A DNA stretch of 15,921 nt from RGIG8767 sp964531805 (GCA_964531805.1 CAZHGE010000065.1:1-15921); one strand, 5' to 3'. Shown: positions 1-6,935, counted from the first letter of the stretch. The notes: generated by a model from the letters alone, not told the origin. A program made the numbers and translations.

Positions 1-286
1 CTGCTACCCAGTACTCTAATGTACCTTTACCGGAACCCATACGAGTTTCAGCCGGCTTAGCTGTAACTGGTTTGTCTGGGAAAATCTTAATCCAAACTTT
101 ACCACCACGTTTTGTATGACGAGTCATAGCAATACGGGCTGCTTCGATCTGATTGGATCTGATCCAGCATGGCTCTGCAGCCACAAGACCAAATTCACCG
201 TGTGTTATTGTGTTACCGCGCAGCGCTTTTCCTCTCATGGAACCACGGAACTGCTTACGACGTTTCACTCTTTTAGGCATTAACAT
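1..286 (-). CDS. rplP: 50S ribosomal protein L16, N-terminal part, cut by window edge
   Basis: Large-subunit protein L16, which helps shape the A-site region near the central protuberance. The 95 codons present begin MLMPKRVKRRKQFRGSMRGK and contain the family-typical segments GEFGLVAAEPCW and TRHTKRGGKVWIKIFPDKP. Bacterial L16 is usually about 136-145 residues, so roughly the last third is missing beyond base 1. I chose the ATG at 284-286 because it overlaps the rpsC stop by one base (TAATG), which indicates translational coupling, and because L16 proteins commonly begin MLMP; a second ATG two codons later is the alternative. Its position after rpsC is canonical for the S10 operon. Confidence 0.97.
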   Translation of the reverse strand, partial: MLMPKRVKRRKQFRGSMRGKALRGNTITHGEFGLVAAEPCWIRSNQIEAARIAMTRHTKRGGKVWIKIFPDKPVTAKPAETRMGSGKGTLEYWVA

Positions 287-942
287 TATTTATCGCTCCC
301 TTCCTTATTAGCTTTTGTAGGAAGTACCTCTCCTTTATAAATCCATACCTTAACGCCGACTTTACCATATGTTGTGTCTGCTTCTGCAAAACCATAGTCG
401 ATGTCAGCTCTTAATGTCTGAAGCGGAATAGTACCTTCACTGTAGAATTCTGTACGAGCCATATCTGCTCCACCTAAACGTCCTGAGCAGCTTGTCTTGA
501 TACCTAATGCACCAGACTTCATTGTTCTAGACATTACGGACTTCATAGCTCTTCTGAAAGATACACGGTTTTCAAGCTGCTGAGCAATGTTTTCAGCTAC
601 TAACTGAGCATCCTTGTCAGGTCTCTTGATTTCCTTGATATCTACGAGTACTTTCTTATCTGTTAACTTGGAAAGTTCCTTCTTTGTTACTTCGATTTCA
701 TTTCCACCCTTACCGATAACAACGCCTGGCTTAGCTGTGTGGATGATAACTTTTACTCTGTCAGATGCTCTTTCGATCTCGATCTTAGAAACACCGGCAG
801 CATATAATTTTTTCTTTAAGAATTTTCTGATATTGTAATCTTCAACTAAGAAATCTGAAAAATCAGCATCTGCATACCATTTAGAATCCCATTCTTTGAT
901 AACGCCGACTCTCAGACCATGAGGATTAACTTTCTGTCCCAT
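286..942 (-). CDS. rpsC: 30S ribosomal protein S3
   Basis: Small-subunit head protein that lines the mRNA entry channel. At 218 residues it is the normal bacterial length. It opens MGQKVNPHGLRVGVIKEW, and a type-II KH domain follows with the GKGG loop at residues 77-80. The C-terminal S3 domain contains the SGRLGGADMARTEFYSEG segment. The ribosome binding site is AAAGGAG about 7 nt before the ATG. The gene follows rplV by 14 nt and overlaps rplP by one base, so it sits in the middle of one polycistronic message. Nothing abnormal is seen. Confidence 0.98.
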   Translation of the reverse strand: MGQKVNPHGLRVGVIKEWDSKWYADADFSDFLVEDYNIRKFLKKKLYAAGVSKIEIERASDRVKVIIHTAKPGVVIGKGGNEIEVTKKELSKLTDKKVLVDIKEIKRPDKDAQLVAENIAQQLENRVSFRRAMKSVMSRTMKSGALGIKTSCSGRLGGADMARTEFYSEGTIPLQTLRADIDYGFAEADTTYGKVGVKVWIYKGEVLPTKANKEGSDK

Positions 943-956
943 GTTTAATCTCCTTT

Positions 957-1343
957 CTATCTTTCATCAAGAACTACTGTGATATTGCTCATTCTCTTTT
1001 CGATTCTGTAAGCTCTACCCTGTGCTCTAGGTTTTACTCTCTTCATTGTAGGTCCTTTGTTTGCATAGCACTCTGCGATGTAGAGATTATCACGGTTCAT
1101 TCCGTTATTGTTTTCAGCGTTTGCGATTGCTGATTCTAATAATTTCTTAATAACGCTTGATGCATATCTTGGGTTGTAAGCTAAAATACCAAGTGCTGTA
1201 TTTACATCCTTTCCTCTGATTGCATCTAATACGAAACATGCTTTCTGAACAGATACTCTTGCGTAAGATAACTTAGCAGATGGTCTTGTATCTTTGTTAG
1301 CATTTCTTTCTCTTTTTATTTGGGATCTATGTCCTTTAGCCAT
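957..1343 (-). CDS. rplV: 50S ribosomal protein L22
   Basis: Large-subunit protein whose beta-hairpin lines the nascent-peptide exit tunnel; in other bacteria changes in that loop give macrolide resistance. The 128 residues carry the L22 C-terminal signature (KPRAQGRAYRIEKRMSNITV, residues about 104-123). The N-terminus has about 20 extra basic residues (MAKGHRSQIKRERNANKDTR) compared with the usual 110-residue forms, a pattern I associate with clostridial L22. It lies 39 nt after rpsS and 14 nt before rpsC in the S10 operon. A purine-rich AAAGGAGG site precedes the ATG. Confidence 0.97.
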   Translation of the reverse strand: MAKGHRSQIKRERNANKDTRPSAKLSYARVSVQKACFVLDAIRGKDVNTALGILAYNPRYASSVIKKLLESAIANAENNNGMNRDNLYIAECYANKGPTMKRVKPRAQGRAYRIEKRMSNITVVLDER

Positions 1344-1382
1344 GTTTGGTAAATCCTCCTTTCAGATTTATGCGACTTATAT

Positions 1383-1664
1383 TTATCTCACTCTAGACTT
1401 CTTTTCGTCTTTTCCATGGCCTCTGTAAGTTCTTGTTGCAACGAACTCACCAAGTTTGTGTCCTACCATGTCTTCAGTAACGTATACCGGCACATGCTTT
1501 CTACCATCATGAACAGCAATTGTGTGTCCAACGAATGATGGGAAAATTGTAGAACGACGTGACCATGTCTTAATAACCTGTTTATTTCCTGCAGCGTTCA
1601 TAGCATCTACTTTTTTCAGTAAGCTTTCATCTGCGAAAGGACCTTTTTTAAGTGATCTAGCCAT
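1383..1664 (-). CDS. rpsS: 30S ribosomal protein S19
   Basis: Small-subunit head protein that pairs with S13 and contacts the A-site tRNA and the intersubunit bridge. The 93-residue length is normal. The start MARSLKKGPFADESLLKK and the S19 signature in VGHKLGEFVATRTYRGHGK near the C-terminus are diagnostic. The ribosome binding site is AGAGGT ahead of the ATG, weaker than those of its neighbours. It is separated from rplB by an unusually long 107-nt gap that holds two hairpins, described separately. Confidence 0.97.
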   Translation of the reverse strand: MARSLKKGPFADESLLKKVDAMNAAGNKQVIKTWSRRSTIFPSFVGHTIAVHDGRKHVPVYVTEDMVGHKLGEFVATRTYRGHGKDEKKSRVR

Positions 1665-1697
1665 TTATTTTACCTCTTTCTGCGCTTGATTTTGTCT

Positions 1698-1752
1698 GCA
1701 AATTTGCGGAGCAGCGCGACGCAAATTTGTCACACGAAACATCGTTTCGTGT
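1698..1752 (-). other. Two hairpins in the rplB-rpsS intercistronic gap
   Basis: In the minus-strand transcript the first hairpin (1732-1752) has a perfect 9-bp stem, ACACGAAAC against GTTTCGTGT, with a 3-nt loop. The second (1699-1729) has a perfect 10-bp stem, CAAATTTGCG against CGCAAATTTG, with an 11-nt GC-rich loop. Neither is followed by a U-tract, so they do not look like terminators. They may set RNA stability, processing, or the rplB to rpsS expression ratio. That role is inference; the stems are read directly from the sequence. Confidence 0.7.
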
Positions 1753-1771
1753 TTCCTACATTAATGTTCGA

Positions 1772-2617
1772 CTATTTGATTGCTCTACCGTCTCTTCTTC
1801 TTACGATCAACTTGTTAGAAGCTTTTTTCTTCTTACGAGTCTTAAGACCAAGAGCTGGTTTACCCCAAGGTGTGCATGGACCTGGACGTCCAATTGGTGC
1901 TCTACCTTCACCACCACCGTGTGGATGGTCATTAGGGTTCATTACGGAACCGCGAACAGTAGGTCTGATACCCATGTGACGCTTACGACCTGCTTTACCG
2001 ATGTTAACAAGGTTGTGATCACCATTTCCTACTACACCGATTGTTGCACGGCATACGATAGGAACCATTCTCATTTCACCTGAAGGAAGACGAAGTGTAG
2101 CGTACTTTCCTTCTTTAGCCATTAACTGTGCTGAGTTACCAGCGGAACGAACTAACTGTCCACCCTTGCCTGGATATAACTCGATGTTGTGAATCTGGGA
2201 ACCTACAGGAATCTCAGATAATGGTAAGCAGTTACCGATTCTTACTTCTGCTTCAGGACCACTCATAACAGTCATACCGTCTTTTAATCCTTCTGGAGCA
2301 AGAATATATGCTTTTTCGCCATCTGCGTAGCAGATTAATGCGATGTTTGCTGTTCTGTTTGGATCGTATTCCACGCCGATTACTTTTGCTGGAATTCCAT
2401 CTTTGCTGTTTCTCTTGAAATCTACTAATCTGTATTTTCTTCTGTTTCCGCCACCGCGGTGTCTTACAGTGATTTTACCCTGATTGTTACGACCAGCATT
2501 TTTCTTAAGAGATACACAAAGACTCTTCTCAGGTGTGTCCTTTGTGATTTCAGAGAAATCAGAACCGGTCATGTTTCTTCTTGAGGGTGTATATGGGTTA
2601 TATGTCTTAATTCCCAT
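1772..2617 (-). CDS. rplB: 50S ribosomal protein L2
   Basis: Large-subunit protein needed for subunit joining and peptidyl transferase activity. At 281 residues it is slightly longer than the usual 274-277. The start MGIKTYNPYTPSRRNMTGSD and the signature region PNDHPHGGGEGRAPIGRPGP (residues about 228-247) are diagnostic; the histidine of the HPHGGGEGR block corresponds to the functionally important His of the family. The tail is very basic (TRKKKKASNKLIVRRR). The ribosome binding site AAGGAG lies 8 nt before the ATG. It follows rplW by 126 nt. Confidence 0.98.
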   Translation of the reverse strand: MGIKTYNPYTPSRRNMTGSDFSEITKDTPEKSLCVSLKKNAGRNNQGKITVRHRGGGNRRKYRLVDFKRNSKDGIPAKVIGVEYDPNRTANIALICYADGEKAYILAPEGLKDGMTVMSGPEAEVRIGNCLPLSEIPVGSQIHNIELYPGKGGQLVRSAGNSAQLMAKEGKYATLRLPSGEMRMVPIVCRATIGVVGNGDHNLVNIGKAGRKRHMGIRPTVRGSVMNPNDHPHGGGEGRAPIGRPGPCTPWGKPALGLKTRKKKKASNKLIVRRRDGRAIK

Positions 2618-2665
2618 GATCTTTTCTCCTTTTCTTTCATTTCTCGCCCAATCTTTTGATTTGTT

Positions 2666-2714
2666 CGGACCTAGCGGCTAAGCCACGAGCAACGTTCCTG
2701 TTAACAGGGGTCCG
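2666..2714 (-). other. Possible three-way-junction RNA between rplW and rplB
   Basis: The minus-strand transcript can fold as a closing helix CGGACC (2709-2714) with GGTCCG (2666-2671). It encloses a CCTG-TTAA-CAGG hairpin (2697-2708) and a GTGGC-TTA-GCCGC hairpin (2674-2686, one G-U pair). The first inner hairpin abuts the closing helix with no intervening base, so the two could stack. The gap is 126 nt, long for this operon, and no ORF with a ribosome binding site is seen in it. The pairing is visible; any role in regulation or processing is inference. Confidence 0.5.
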
Positions 2715-2743
2715 GGGCATAGTTTACAAGTTGCTGCTTTATT

Positions 2744-3043
2744 TTATAAACCGCTGAAGATTTCAATATCTTTGCTGTCTGCGGTTAACTGTACAATAGC
2801 TTTCTTTGTTTTAGCAGTCTTACCAACCACCATTCCACGTCTTTTCTTTTTGCCGTCCATGTTCATTGTGTTAACTTTTGCAACTTTAACACCATCGAAC
2901 ATTTTTTCAACAGCTTCTTTAATCATAGACTTGTTTGCTTCTGTATGAACTAAAAATGTGTATTTCTTTTCGCCCATGCCAGTCATAGACTTTTCAGTAA
3001 TAACTGGTTTGAGGATTACATCATAATATTTTACGTCTGCCAT
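2744..3043 (-). CDS. rplW: 50S ribosomal protein L23
   Basis: Large-subunit protein at the exit of the nascent-peptide tunnel, where trigger factor and SRP dock. The 99 residues are normal for the family. The N-terminal DVILKPVITEKSM and KYTFLVHTEANKSMIKEAVE segments and the central KVNTMNMDGKKKRRG region match L23. The ATG overlaps the rplD stop by one base (TAATG), and its GAGGAGG ribosome binding site lies inside the end of rplD, so translation is probably coupled to L4. Confidence 0.97.
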   Translation of the reverse strand: MADVKYYDVILKPVITEKSMTGMGEKKYTFLVHTEANKSMIKEAVEKMFDGVKVAKVNTMNMDGKKKRRGMVVGKTAKTKKAIVQLTADSKDIEIFSGL

Positions 3044-3666
3044 TATGCGTACACCTCCTCGATAGTCTTAACAGCATCCTGTGTAAGAACAAGTGTCTTA
3101 GCATTTACAACATCGTAAACGTTGATTGTGTTTGTAAGGCTTGTTTTTACTGTAGGAATGTTTCTTGCAGATAAAACAACATTTTCATTGTTATCATTTA
3201 ATACAACGAGTGCTTTATCGTTTACGTTTAAGTTTGTCATAACTTTTGCAAAGTCTTTTGTCTTAGGTGCATCAAATGTAAGTGCATCTACAACTACTAA
3301 CTTGCCGTTTGCAACCTTGTCTGATAATGCAGACTTAAGAGCTGCTCTCTTTTCTTTCTTGTTAATCTTGAAAGAGTAATCTCTTGGTACTGGAGCGAAT
3401 ACTACACCGCCTCCTGTCCACTGTGGAGATCTTGTTGAACCCTGTCTTGCATGACCAGTTCCTTTCTGTCTCCAAGGTTTTCTTCCACCACCGGATACTT
3501 CAGAACGTGTTTTTGCTTTCTGAGTTCCCTGACGATTATTTGCAAGCTGCTGAACAACAGCCATGTGTACTAAGTGTTCATTAACTTTAACACCAAATAC
3601 CGCATCGTTTAATTCTATTGTTCCAACTTCTTTACCTTCCATATTATAAACAGATACGTTTGCCAT
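3043..3666 (-). CDS. rplD: 50S ribosomal protein L4
   Basis: Large-subunit protein with an extended loop that reaches the exit tunnel; in Escherichia coli it is also the autogenous repressor of the S10 operon. The length of 207 residues is typical. The loop region with RSEVSGGGRKPWRQKGTGHA and RQGSTRSPQWTGGGVVFAP (residues about 54-93) is the family hallmark. An AAAGGAGG ribosome binding site lies about 10 nt before the ATG. It overlaps rplW by one base. Whether it regulates its own operon here is unknown, but the long structured leader before rpsJ makes the question reasonable. Confidence 0.98.
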   Translation of the reverse strand: MANVSVYNMEGKEVGTIELNDAVFGVKVNEHLVHMAVVQQLANNRQGTQKAKTRSEVSGGGRKPWRQKGTGHARQGSTRSPQWTGGGVVFAPVPRDYSFKINKKEKRAALKSALSDKVANGKLVVVDALTFDAPKTKDFAKVMTNLNVNDKALVVLNDNNENVVLSARNIPTVKTSLTNTINVYDVVNAKTLVLTQDAVKTIEEVYA

Positions 3667-3687
3667 TTAGAATGGTCCTCCTTTCAT

Positions 3688-3705
3688 CCGCGCCTCATCA
3701 CGCGG
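3688..3705 (-). other. Short GC hairpin in the rplC-rplD gap
   Basis: CCGCG (3688-3692) pairs with CGCGG (3701-3705) around an 8-nt loop, just upstream of the rplD ribosome binding site in the transcript. There is no U-tract. Function is unknown; an effect on message stability or L4 initiation is possible. Confidence 0.5.
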
Positions 3706-3712
3706 TCCGTTT

Positions 3713-4396
3713 TTATGCTTCCGCTCTTGTTGTTTCTTTAATGGTTACTAATGCTTTCTTAGGTCCTGGTACAGCACCTTTTACAAGTAAGAGATTCTTT
3801 TCAGCATCTACTCTTACAACTTCAAGATTCTGAACTGTAACTTTTACGTTACCCATGTGACCTGGCATTCCTTTTCCTTTGAATACACGGCTTGGTGAAG
3901 AACAAGCACCATTAGAACCCTGATGACGATGGAACTTAGAACCGTGACCCATAGGTCCTCTGTGCTGTCCATGTCTCTTGATTGCGCCCTGGAATCCTTT
4001 ACCTTTTGAGATTGCAGTAGCGTCTACTTTATCTCCAACTGCAAAGATGTCAGCTTTGATTTCCTGTGCCACCTGATATTCAGCAGCATTTTCAAACTTA
4101 AACTCTCTTAAGTATCTCTTTCCAGAAACACCAGCTTTTGCAAGATGACCTTTCACAGCTTTGTTGATGCCATGTCTGTGAGCGATTTCTTTCTTGCCAC
4201 CTTTGTCTTTGTTAACGATTTTTTCTTTCTTTTCGCCAAATCCAACCTGGATTGCTTCGTAACCGTCATTTTCCACTGTCTTAACCTGTGTTACTACACA
4301 AGGGCCAGCTTCTAAAACTGTTACAGGAACGAGTACACCATCTTCATTGAAGATCTGTGTCATTCCAACTTTTGTTGCCAAAATTGCTTTCTTCAT
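3713..4396 (-). CDS. rplC: 50S ribosomal protein L3
   Basis: Large-subunit protein that reaches toward the peptidyl transferase centre. It opens MKKAILATKVGMTQIFNEDG, and the L3 signature appears as FAVGDKVDATAISKGKGFQG (residues about 118-137), followed by the RHGQHRGPMGHGSKFHRHQG and VFKGKGMPGHMGN tip segments. The length is 227 residues, a little longer than the usual 205-215, mainly from a basic insertion near residues 55-80. An AAGGAGG site lies 7 nt before the ATG. An out-of-frame ATG followed immediately by TGA sits just upstream and is probably irrelevant. Confidence 0.98.
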   Translation of the reverse strand: MKKAILATKVGMTQIFNEDGVLVPVTVLEAGPCVVTQVKTVENDGYEAIQVGFGEKKEKIVNKDKGGKKEIAHRHGINKAVKGHLAKAGVSGKRYLREFKFENAAEYQVAQEIKADIFAVGDKVDATAISKGKGFQGAIKRHGQHRGPMGHGSKFHRHQGSNGACSSPSRVFKGKGMPGHMGNVKVTVQNLEVVRVDAEKNLLLVKGAVPGPKKALVTIKETTRAEA

Positions 4397-4414
4397 TTCA
4401 TTTCCTCCTTGTTT

Positions 4415-4457
4415 GACCTACAGCGGGACACCGAAGCGTCCATACTAGAAGAAGGTC
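4415..4457 (-). other. UUCG-capped hairpin in the rpsJ-rplC gap
   Basis: In the transcript GGACGC (4436-4441) pairs with GUGUCC (4426-4431) around a UUCG tetraloop closed by C-G, the very stable form; one pair is G-U. An outer helix GACCT (4453-4457) with AGGTC (4415-4419) may enclose it. There is no U-tract. It occupies most of the 64-nt gap, leaving the rplC ribosome binding site free. A role in mRNA stability or processing is inferred. Confidence 0.65.
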
Positions 4458-4460
4458 TTA

Positions 4461-4778
4461 TTATTTGTTTTTCATTTTAATGTCGATGTAAACACCGGCA
4501 GGCATCTCTAATCTCTGAAGAGCATCTACAGTCTTAGGTGTAGGTGTGATGATGTCGATCAGTCTCTTGTGAGTTCTCTGTTCGAACTGCTCTCTGGAGT
4601 CTTTGTATTTGTGAACCGCTCTAAGAATTGTAACAACTTCCTTTTTAGTAGGAAGAGGTACTGGTCCACTAACCTGAGATCCGTTCTTCTTTACTGTTTC
4701 GATGATTTTTTTGGCAGATGCATCAACTAACTGATGATCATAAGCTTTCAGTGTAATTCTCATAACCTGATTTGCCAT
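4461..4778 (-). CDS. rpsJ: 30S ribosomal protein S10 (NusE)
   Basis: Small-subunit head protein that also acts with NusB in transcription antitermination. The 105 residues compare with 102-104 usually. The start MANQVMRITLKAYDHQLVD and the S10 signature KKNGSQVSGPVPLPTKKEVV (residues about 30-49) are diagnostic, as is the RTHKRLIDIITPTPKTVDAL segment. It is the first gene of the operon. The AAGGAGG ribosome binding site is 11 nt before the ATG and is flanked by AAAAG and CUUUU, which could weakly close a loop around it. Expression starts from the promoter at 5047-5075 through a long leader. Confidence 0.98.
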   Translation of the reverse strand: MANQVMRITLKAYDHQLVDASAKKIIETVKKNGSQVSGPVPLPTKKEVVTILRAVHKYKDSREQFEQRTHKRLIDIITPTPKTVDALQRLEMPAGVYIDIKMKNK

Positions 4779-5040
4779 AAAAAAAGTCGCCTCCTTTTCG
4801 CACTTTTAATTGATAAGTACGACAAGCGGTGACTGTACACTCTCCCGTGTGTGTCCTAATCGGTAATTGCTTTAAAACCACACTTTCCCTTTCGTTTTTC
4901 ACACGTTGTTTCTATTTCTTTCAATAGACCGTTACGTTTGTACAGTGACTTGTCGTCAGTTTCCTAACTTGACATTCGCTCCACGGAAAACCTGCCACAA
5001 GGGCAGCAACCTCACGCTTCATAGCTATCATGCCACAGCA
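4779..5040 (-). promoter_or_regulatory. Long structured 5' leader of the S10 operon
   Basis: The stretch between the predicted transcription start and rpsJ is about 260 nt and has no credible ORF on the minus strand. Its clearest structure is a nested long-range helix: ACGACAAG (4949-4956) with CTTGTCGT (4819-4826), and inside it ACTGTACA (4939-4946) with TGTACAGT (4832-4839). These 16 exact pairs close a domain of about 100 nt, which includes a CTATT/AATAG hairpin. A CTGCC/GGCAG hairpin precedes it near 5000. No U-tract terminator follows. In E. coli the S10 leader mediates L4 autoregulation; here a ribosomal-protein leader is a plausible inference, not shown. Confidence 0.6.
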
Positions 5041-5046
5041 ATTGTT

Positions 5047-5075
5047 AGTATACATGATGTTTTTCAATCATGCAA
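5047..5075 (-). promoter_or_regulatory. S10 operon promoter (sigma-A-like)
   Basis: The minus strand reads TTGCAT (-35, 5070-5075), a 17-nt spacer, and TATACT (-10, 5047-5052). Transcription should start near 5040. It is the only strong promoter seen upstream of rpsJ. Confidence 0.75.
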
Positions 5076-5165
5076 GCATTATTTTCTATTTTTTTAACAA
5101 ATTTTTGTATTTATCTTTGTACATTATTTTTTAACACCGAGTATAAAAATCAAGCTTGCACTGAT

Positions 5166-5207
5166 CTGGTTCTGCGCAGCGGAATCGAGTTGGACACTGC
5201 TCGTTCC
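5166..5207 (-). other. Hairpins directly after the DUF3592-like gene
   Basis: GGAATCGAG (5181-5189) pairs with CTCGTTCC (5200-5207) with one bulged base, starting right after the stop codon on the minus strand. An overlapping alternative stem uses GGTTC and GAATC around a TGCGCAGCG loop (about 5168-5186). No convincing U-tract follows, so this is at best a non-canonical terminator or part of a dispersed palindromic element. From here to the S10 promoter I see nothing else. Confidence 0.4.
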
Positions 5208-5208
5208 A

Positions 5209-5724
5209 CTAATGCTCCACCACATTTCCTAACACTTCATCAATATCCATATAATAATTCTTATAACTATCCGGATGATTACGGTCTAGATAAATTCTAA
5301 CCATCGTTCCTTCCGAAATATTCCCCGGATAACGACTTATGTTGCGGCTTTTAAAAATATGTGTAGTTCCATTAAAGTCCTCATACTTACATCTGACAAT
5401 ATAGGGATGACCATGCTTGCCATACTGAACATTAAAGTTCCGATCAATAGATACCACTTCCCCTGTAATATAATACCCTTCACGTAACAGACGGTTACAT
5501 GTATTGCGTTTTTTAATTTCTACTGAAAGGAATGATATACCCATAATTAAAAACACAGTTCCCACACTACCAAACACCAATGAGAAAACTATCAGGCTTC
5601 CTTCCACGCTCCAAGCAAACATAGAAGAAGCAATTCCAATCGGAAGAAACGTTGCTCCTATTGCGATAAAGGTAATTGCCACGATCATCATGGCACTCAT
5701 TCCCATCTTTACTTTTCTTTCCAT
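5209..5724 (-). CDS. Small two-helix membrane protein, DUF3592-like
   Basis: A 171-residue protein of unknown function. After a short basic start (MERKVKMG) come two hydrophobic segments, about residues 9-32 and 41-68. A soluble domain of about 100 residues follows, with GYYITGEVVSIDRNFNVQYG, PYIVRCKYEDFNGTTHIFKS and GTMVRIYLDRNHPDSYKNYY. Two helices followed by a beta-rich domain with a G-x-V-x-V-x-x-D-x-P/H-x-D/N pattern are typical of DUF3592 proteins; I assign this by pattern, not by search. A GGGTGG site precedes the ATG. The long gaps on both sides suggest it may be transcribed alone. No function should be inferred. Confidence 0.8.
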   Translation of the reverse strand: MERKVKMGMSAMMIVAITFIAIGATFLPIGIASSMFAWSVEGSLIVFSLVFGSVGTVFLIMGISFLSVEIKKRNTCNRLLREGYYITGEVVSIDRNFNVQYGKHGHPYIVRCKYEDFNGTTHIFKSRNISRYPGNISEGTMVRIYLDRNHPDSYKNYYMDIDEVLGNVVEH

Positions 5725-5834
5725 ACTCTTATACCACCCTTCATTTTTCTAGTTGCAAACTAATACTCCTGCCGTATCTCTACCCTTATTATCATTTTTA
5801 TAACTTATGGTAAGAAAAACACAGTTAAAAAAAC

Positions 5835-5863
5835 ATCATATTCTACCCATAGAATCATATTCT
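5835..5863. repeat. Direct repeats with an embedded inverted repeat
   Basis: ATCATATTCT occurs at 5835-5844 and again at 5854-5863, 19 bp apart centre to centre. Between and overlapping them is the inverted repeat TTCTACCCATAGAA (5841-5854). It lies upstream of the DUF3592-like gene, so a regulator binding site is possible. The rest of the 5725-5967 gap is AT-rich, and I see nothing further supportable in it apart from the hairpin at 5938-5953. Confidence 0.35.
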
Positions 5864-5937
5864 GTCATCGTGGTAAGATATTTTTATCTATTTTAGGATA
5901 TTTTTCTCAAAAACTTCTTCCCTCAAGTTTCTATTTT

Positions 5938-5953
5938 GTCTTCATGGGAAGAC
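5938..5953. terminator. Perfect 6-bp hairpin after the EamA gene
   Basis: GTCTTC-ATGG-GAAGAC forms a perfect stem 15 bp after the stop of the permease gene. On the minus strand it is preceded by an A-rich stretch and followed by AAAATAG, not by U's. The U-rich tail lies on the plus strand. It may still act as a 3' stabilising or weak bidirectional terminator. Confidence 0.4.
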
Positions 5954-5967
5954 ATTTCTTTATTTTC

Positions 5968-6900
5968 TTATCTTTTTTTCTGCCCTTGAGTATGCTTTAT
6001 ATTTATTATGGGTAGAAAATTCTCATTAACATTCAGCATCACAATTGATGCCACCACCAATATCATACCAAACGCATTTACAAATGTCATTTCTTCCTTA
6101 TATATAAGAATACCAAGCACCGTTGCCACCACAGGCTCAATAGAGGCTATCACGGATGCTGTCCCATTTTCCATTCCCGAAAGTCCTTTTGTATAACACA
6201 AATACGGAAACAGGGTCACAAACAGAATCATGAATGCTCCATATACACCAATCCGTGGATGTGTTTCTACTATATTAATAATAGAAGAAACGTCTACCAA
6301 AAAGACCGTAGTCAGAGTAGCAAATACAAACGTATAAAAGGTAATCGTCAGAGAACTGTAGCCACGCTGCAGTGCATAACGTCCAAAAATACTATACAGT
6401 GCATAGCCAAAGCCCGCTCCTAAACCGACCAAAATCCCCATGCCTGTCATTCCGCCATCTCCAGTCCCGATACCGGATACTAATACACATCCAGCAAAAG
6501 CAACAATCAATGCCAGCACCTTTATTTTTGTCATGTTCTCTTTAAATAAGAAGAAACTCATTACCATCACAAAGGCTGGTGCCGTATACAACAACACTGC
6601 CGCTACTGATAATGAAGTCAGTGTGATTGTTTTAAAATAACAGAAATTGAAGAAGGAAACACTCAAGGCTCCTGTTCCGGCAAAACACCAAATATCTCTT
6701 AAGCGTATCCTTAGCGCCTTTCTATCAAATAACAACAGCCCCGCCAGCATGACTACAAATGTTACAAAACCTCGCAGGAAGCATATGTCCATTGTTACAA
6801 GCCCTATTTCATTTAACGGTCTTACTAATAATCCCATACAGCCCCACATACATCCTGCGGCCAACACCAAAACAACCGATAATGCTCTTGTTTTTCTCAT
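5968..6900 (-). CDS. EamA/DMT-family permease
   Basis: A 310-residue inner-membrane transporter of the drug/metabolite superfamily, with two EamA repeats and ten predicted helices. The first repeat begins AGCMWGCMGLLVRPLNEIGL and ends near FFLFKENMTKIKVLALIVAF. The second begins GILVGLGAGFGYALYSIFGR and ends near GILIYKEEMTFVNAFGMILV. The conserved glutamate after each fourth-helix region (FKEN, YKEE) fits the family. Members export or import amino acids, nucleosides or drugs, and the substrate cannot be read from this sequence. The GAGGG ribosome binding site is just before the ATG. It follows putP by 142 nt and may be partly cotranscribed through the structured gap. Confidence 0.93.
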   Translation of the reverse strand: MRKTRALSVVLVLAAGCMWGCMGLLVRPLNEIGLVTMDICFLRGFVTFVVMLAGLLLFDRKALRIRLRDIWCFAGTGALSVSFFNFCYFKTITLTSLSVAAVLLYTAPAFVMVMSFFLFKENMTKIKVLALIVAFAGCVLVSGIGTGDGGMTGMGILVGLGAGFGYALYSIFGRYALQRGYSSLTITFYTFVFATLTTVFLVDVSSIINIVETHPRIGVYGAFMILFVTLFPYLCYTKGLSGMENGTASVIASIEPVVATVLGILIYKEEMTFVNAFGMILVVASIVMLNVNENFLPIINIKHTQGQKKR

Positions 6901-6935
6901 ATTCGCCCTCTAGTTTTTCATTTTGAAATTATTAC

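Noticed and set aside
1686..2083. Plus-strand ORFs opposite rplB
   Set aside because: They are shadows of the well-supported L2 gene: no ribosome binding site, no recognisable protein features. The same holds for the plus-strand ORFs across the other minus-strand genes.
5145..5160. CAAGCTTG followed by T's as terminator of the DUF3592-like gene
   Set aside because: The palindrome has no loop room and only four pairs, so a stable hairpin would not form.
4906..5300. Plus-strand ORFs across the S10 leader and promoter
   Set aside because: They are low-complexity translations of structured or AT-rich DNA without ribosome binding sites, antisense to a clear leader.
5938..5970. Plus-strand terminator implying a plus-strand gene before 5938
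   Set aside because: The hairpin has a U-rich tail on the plus strand, but no credible plus-strand gene lies upstream.
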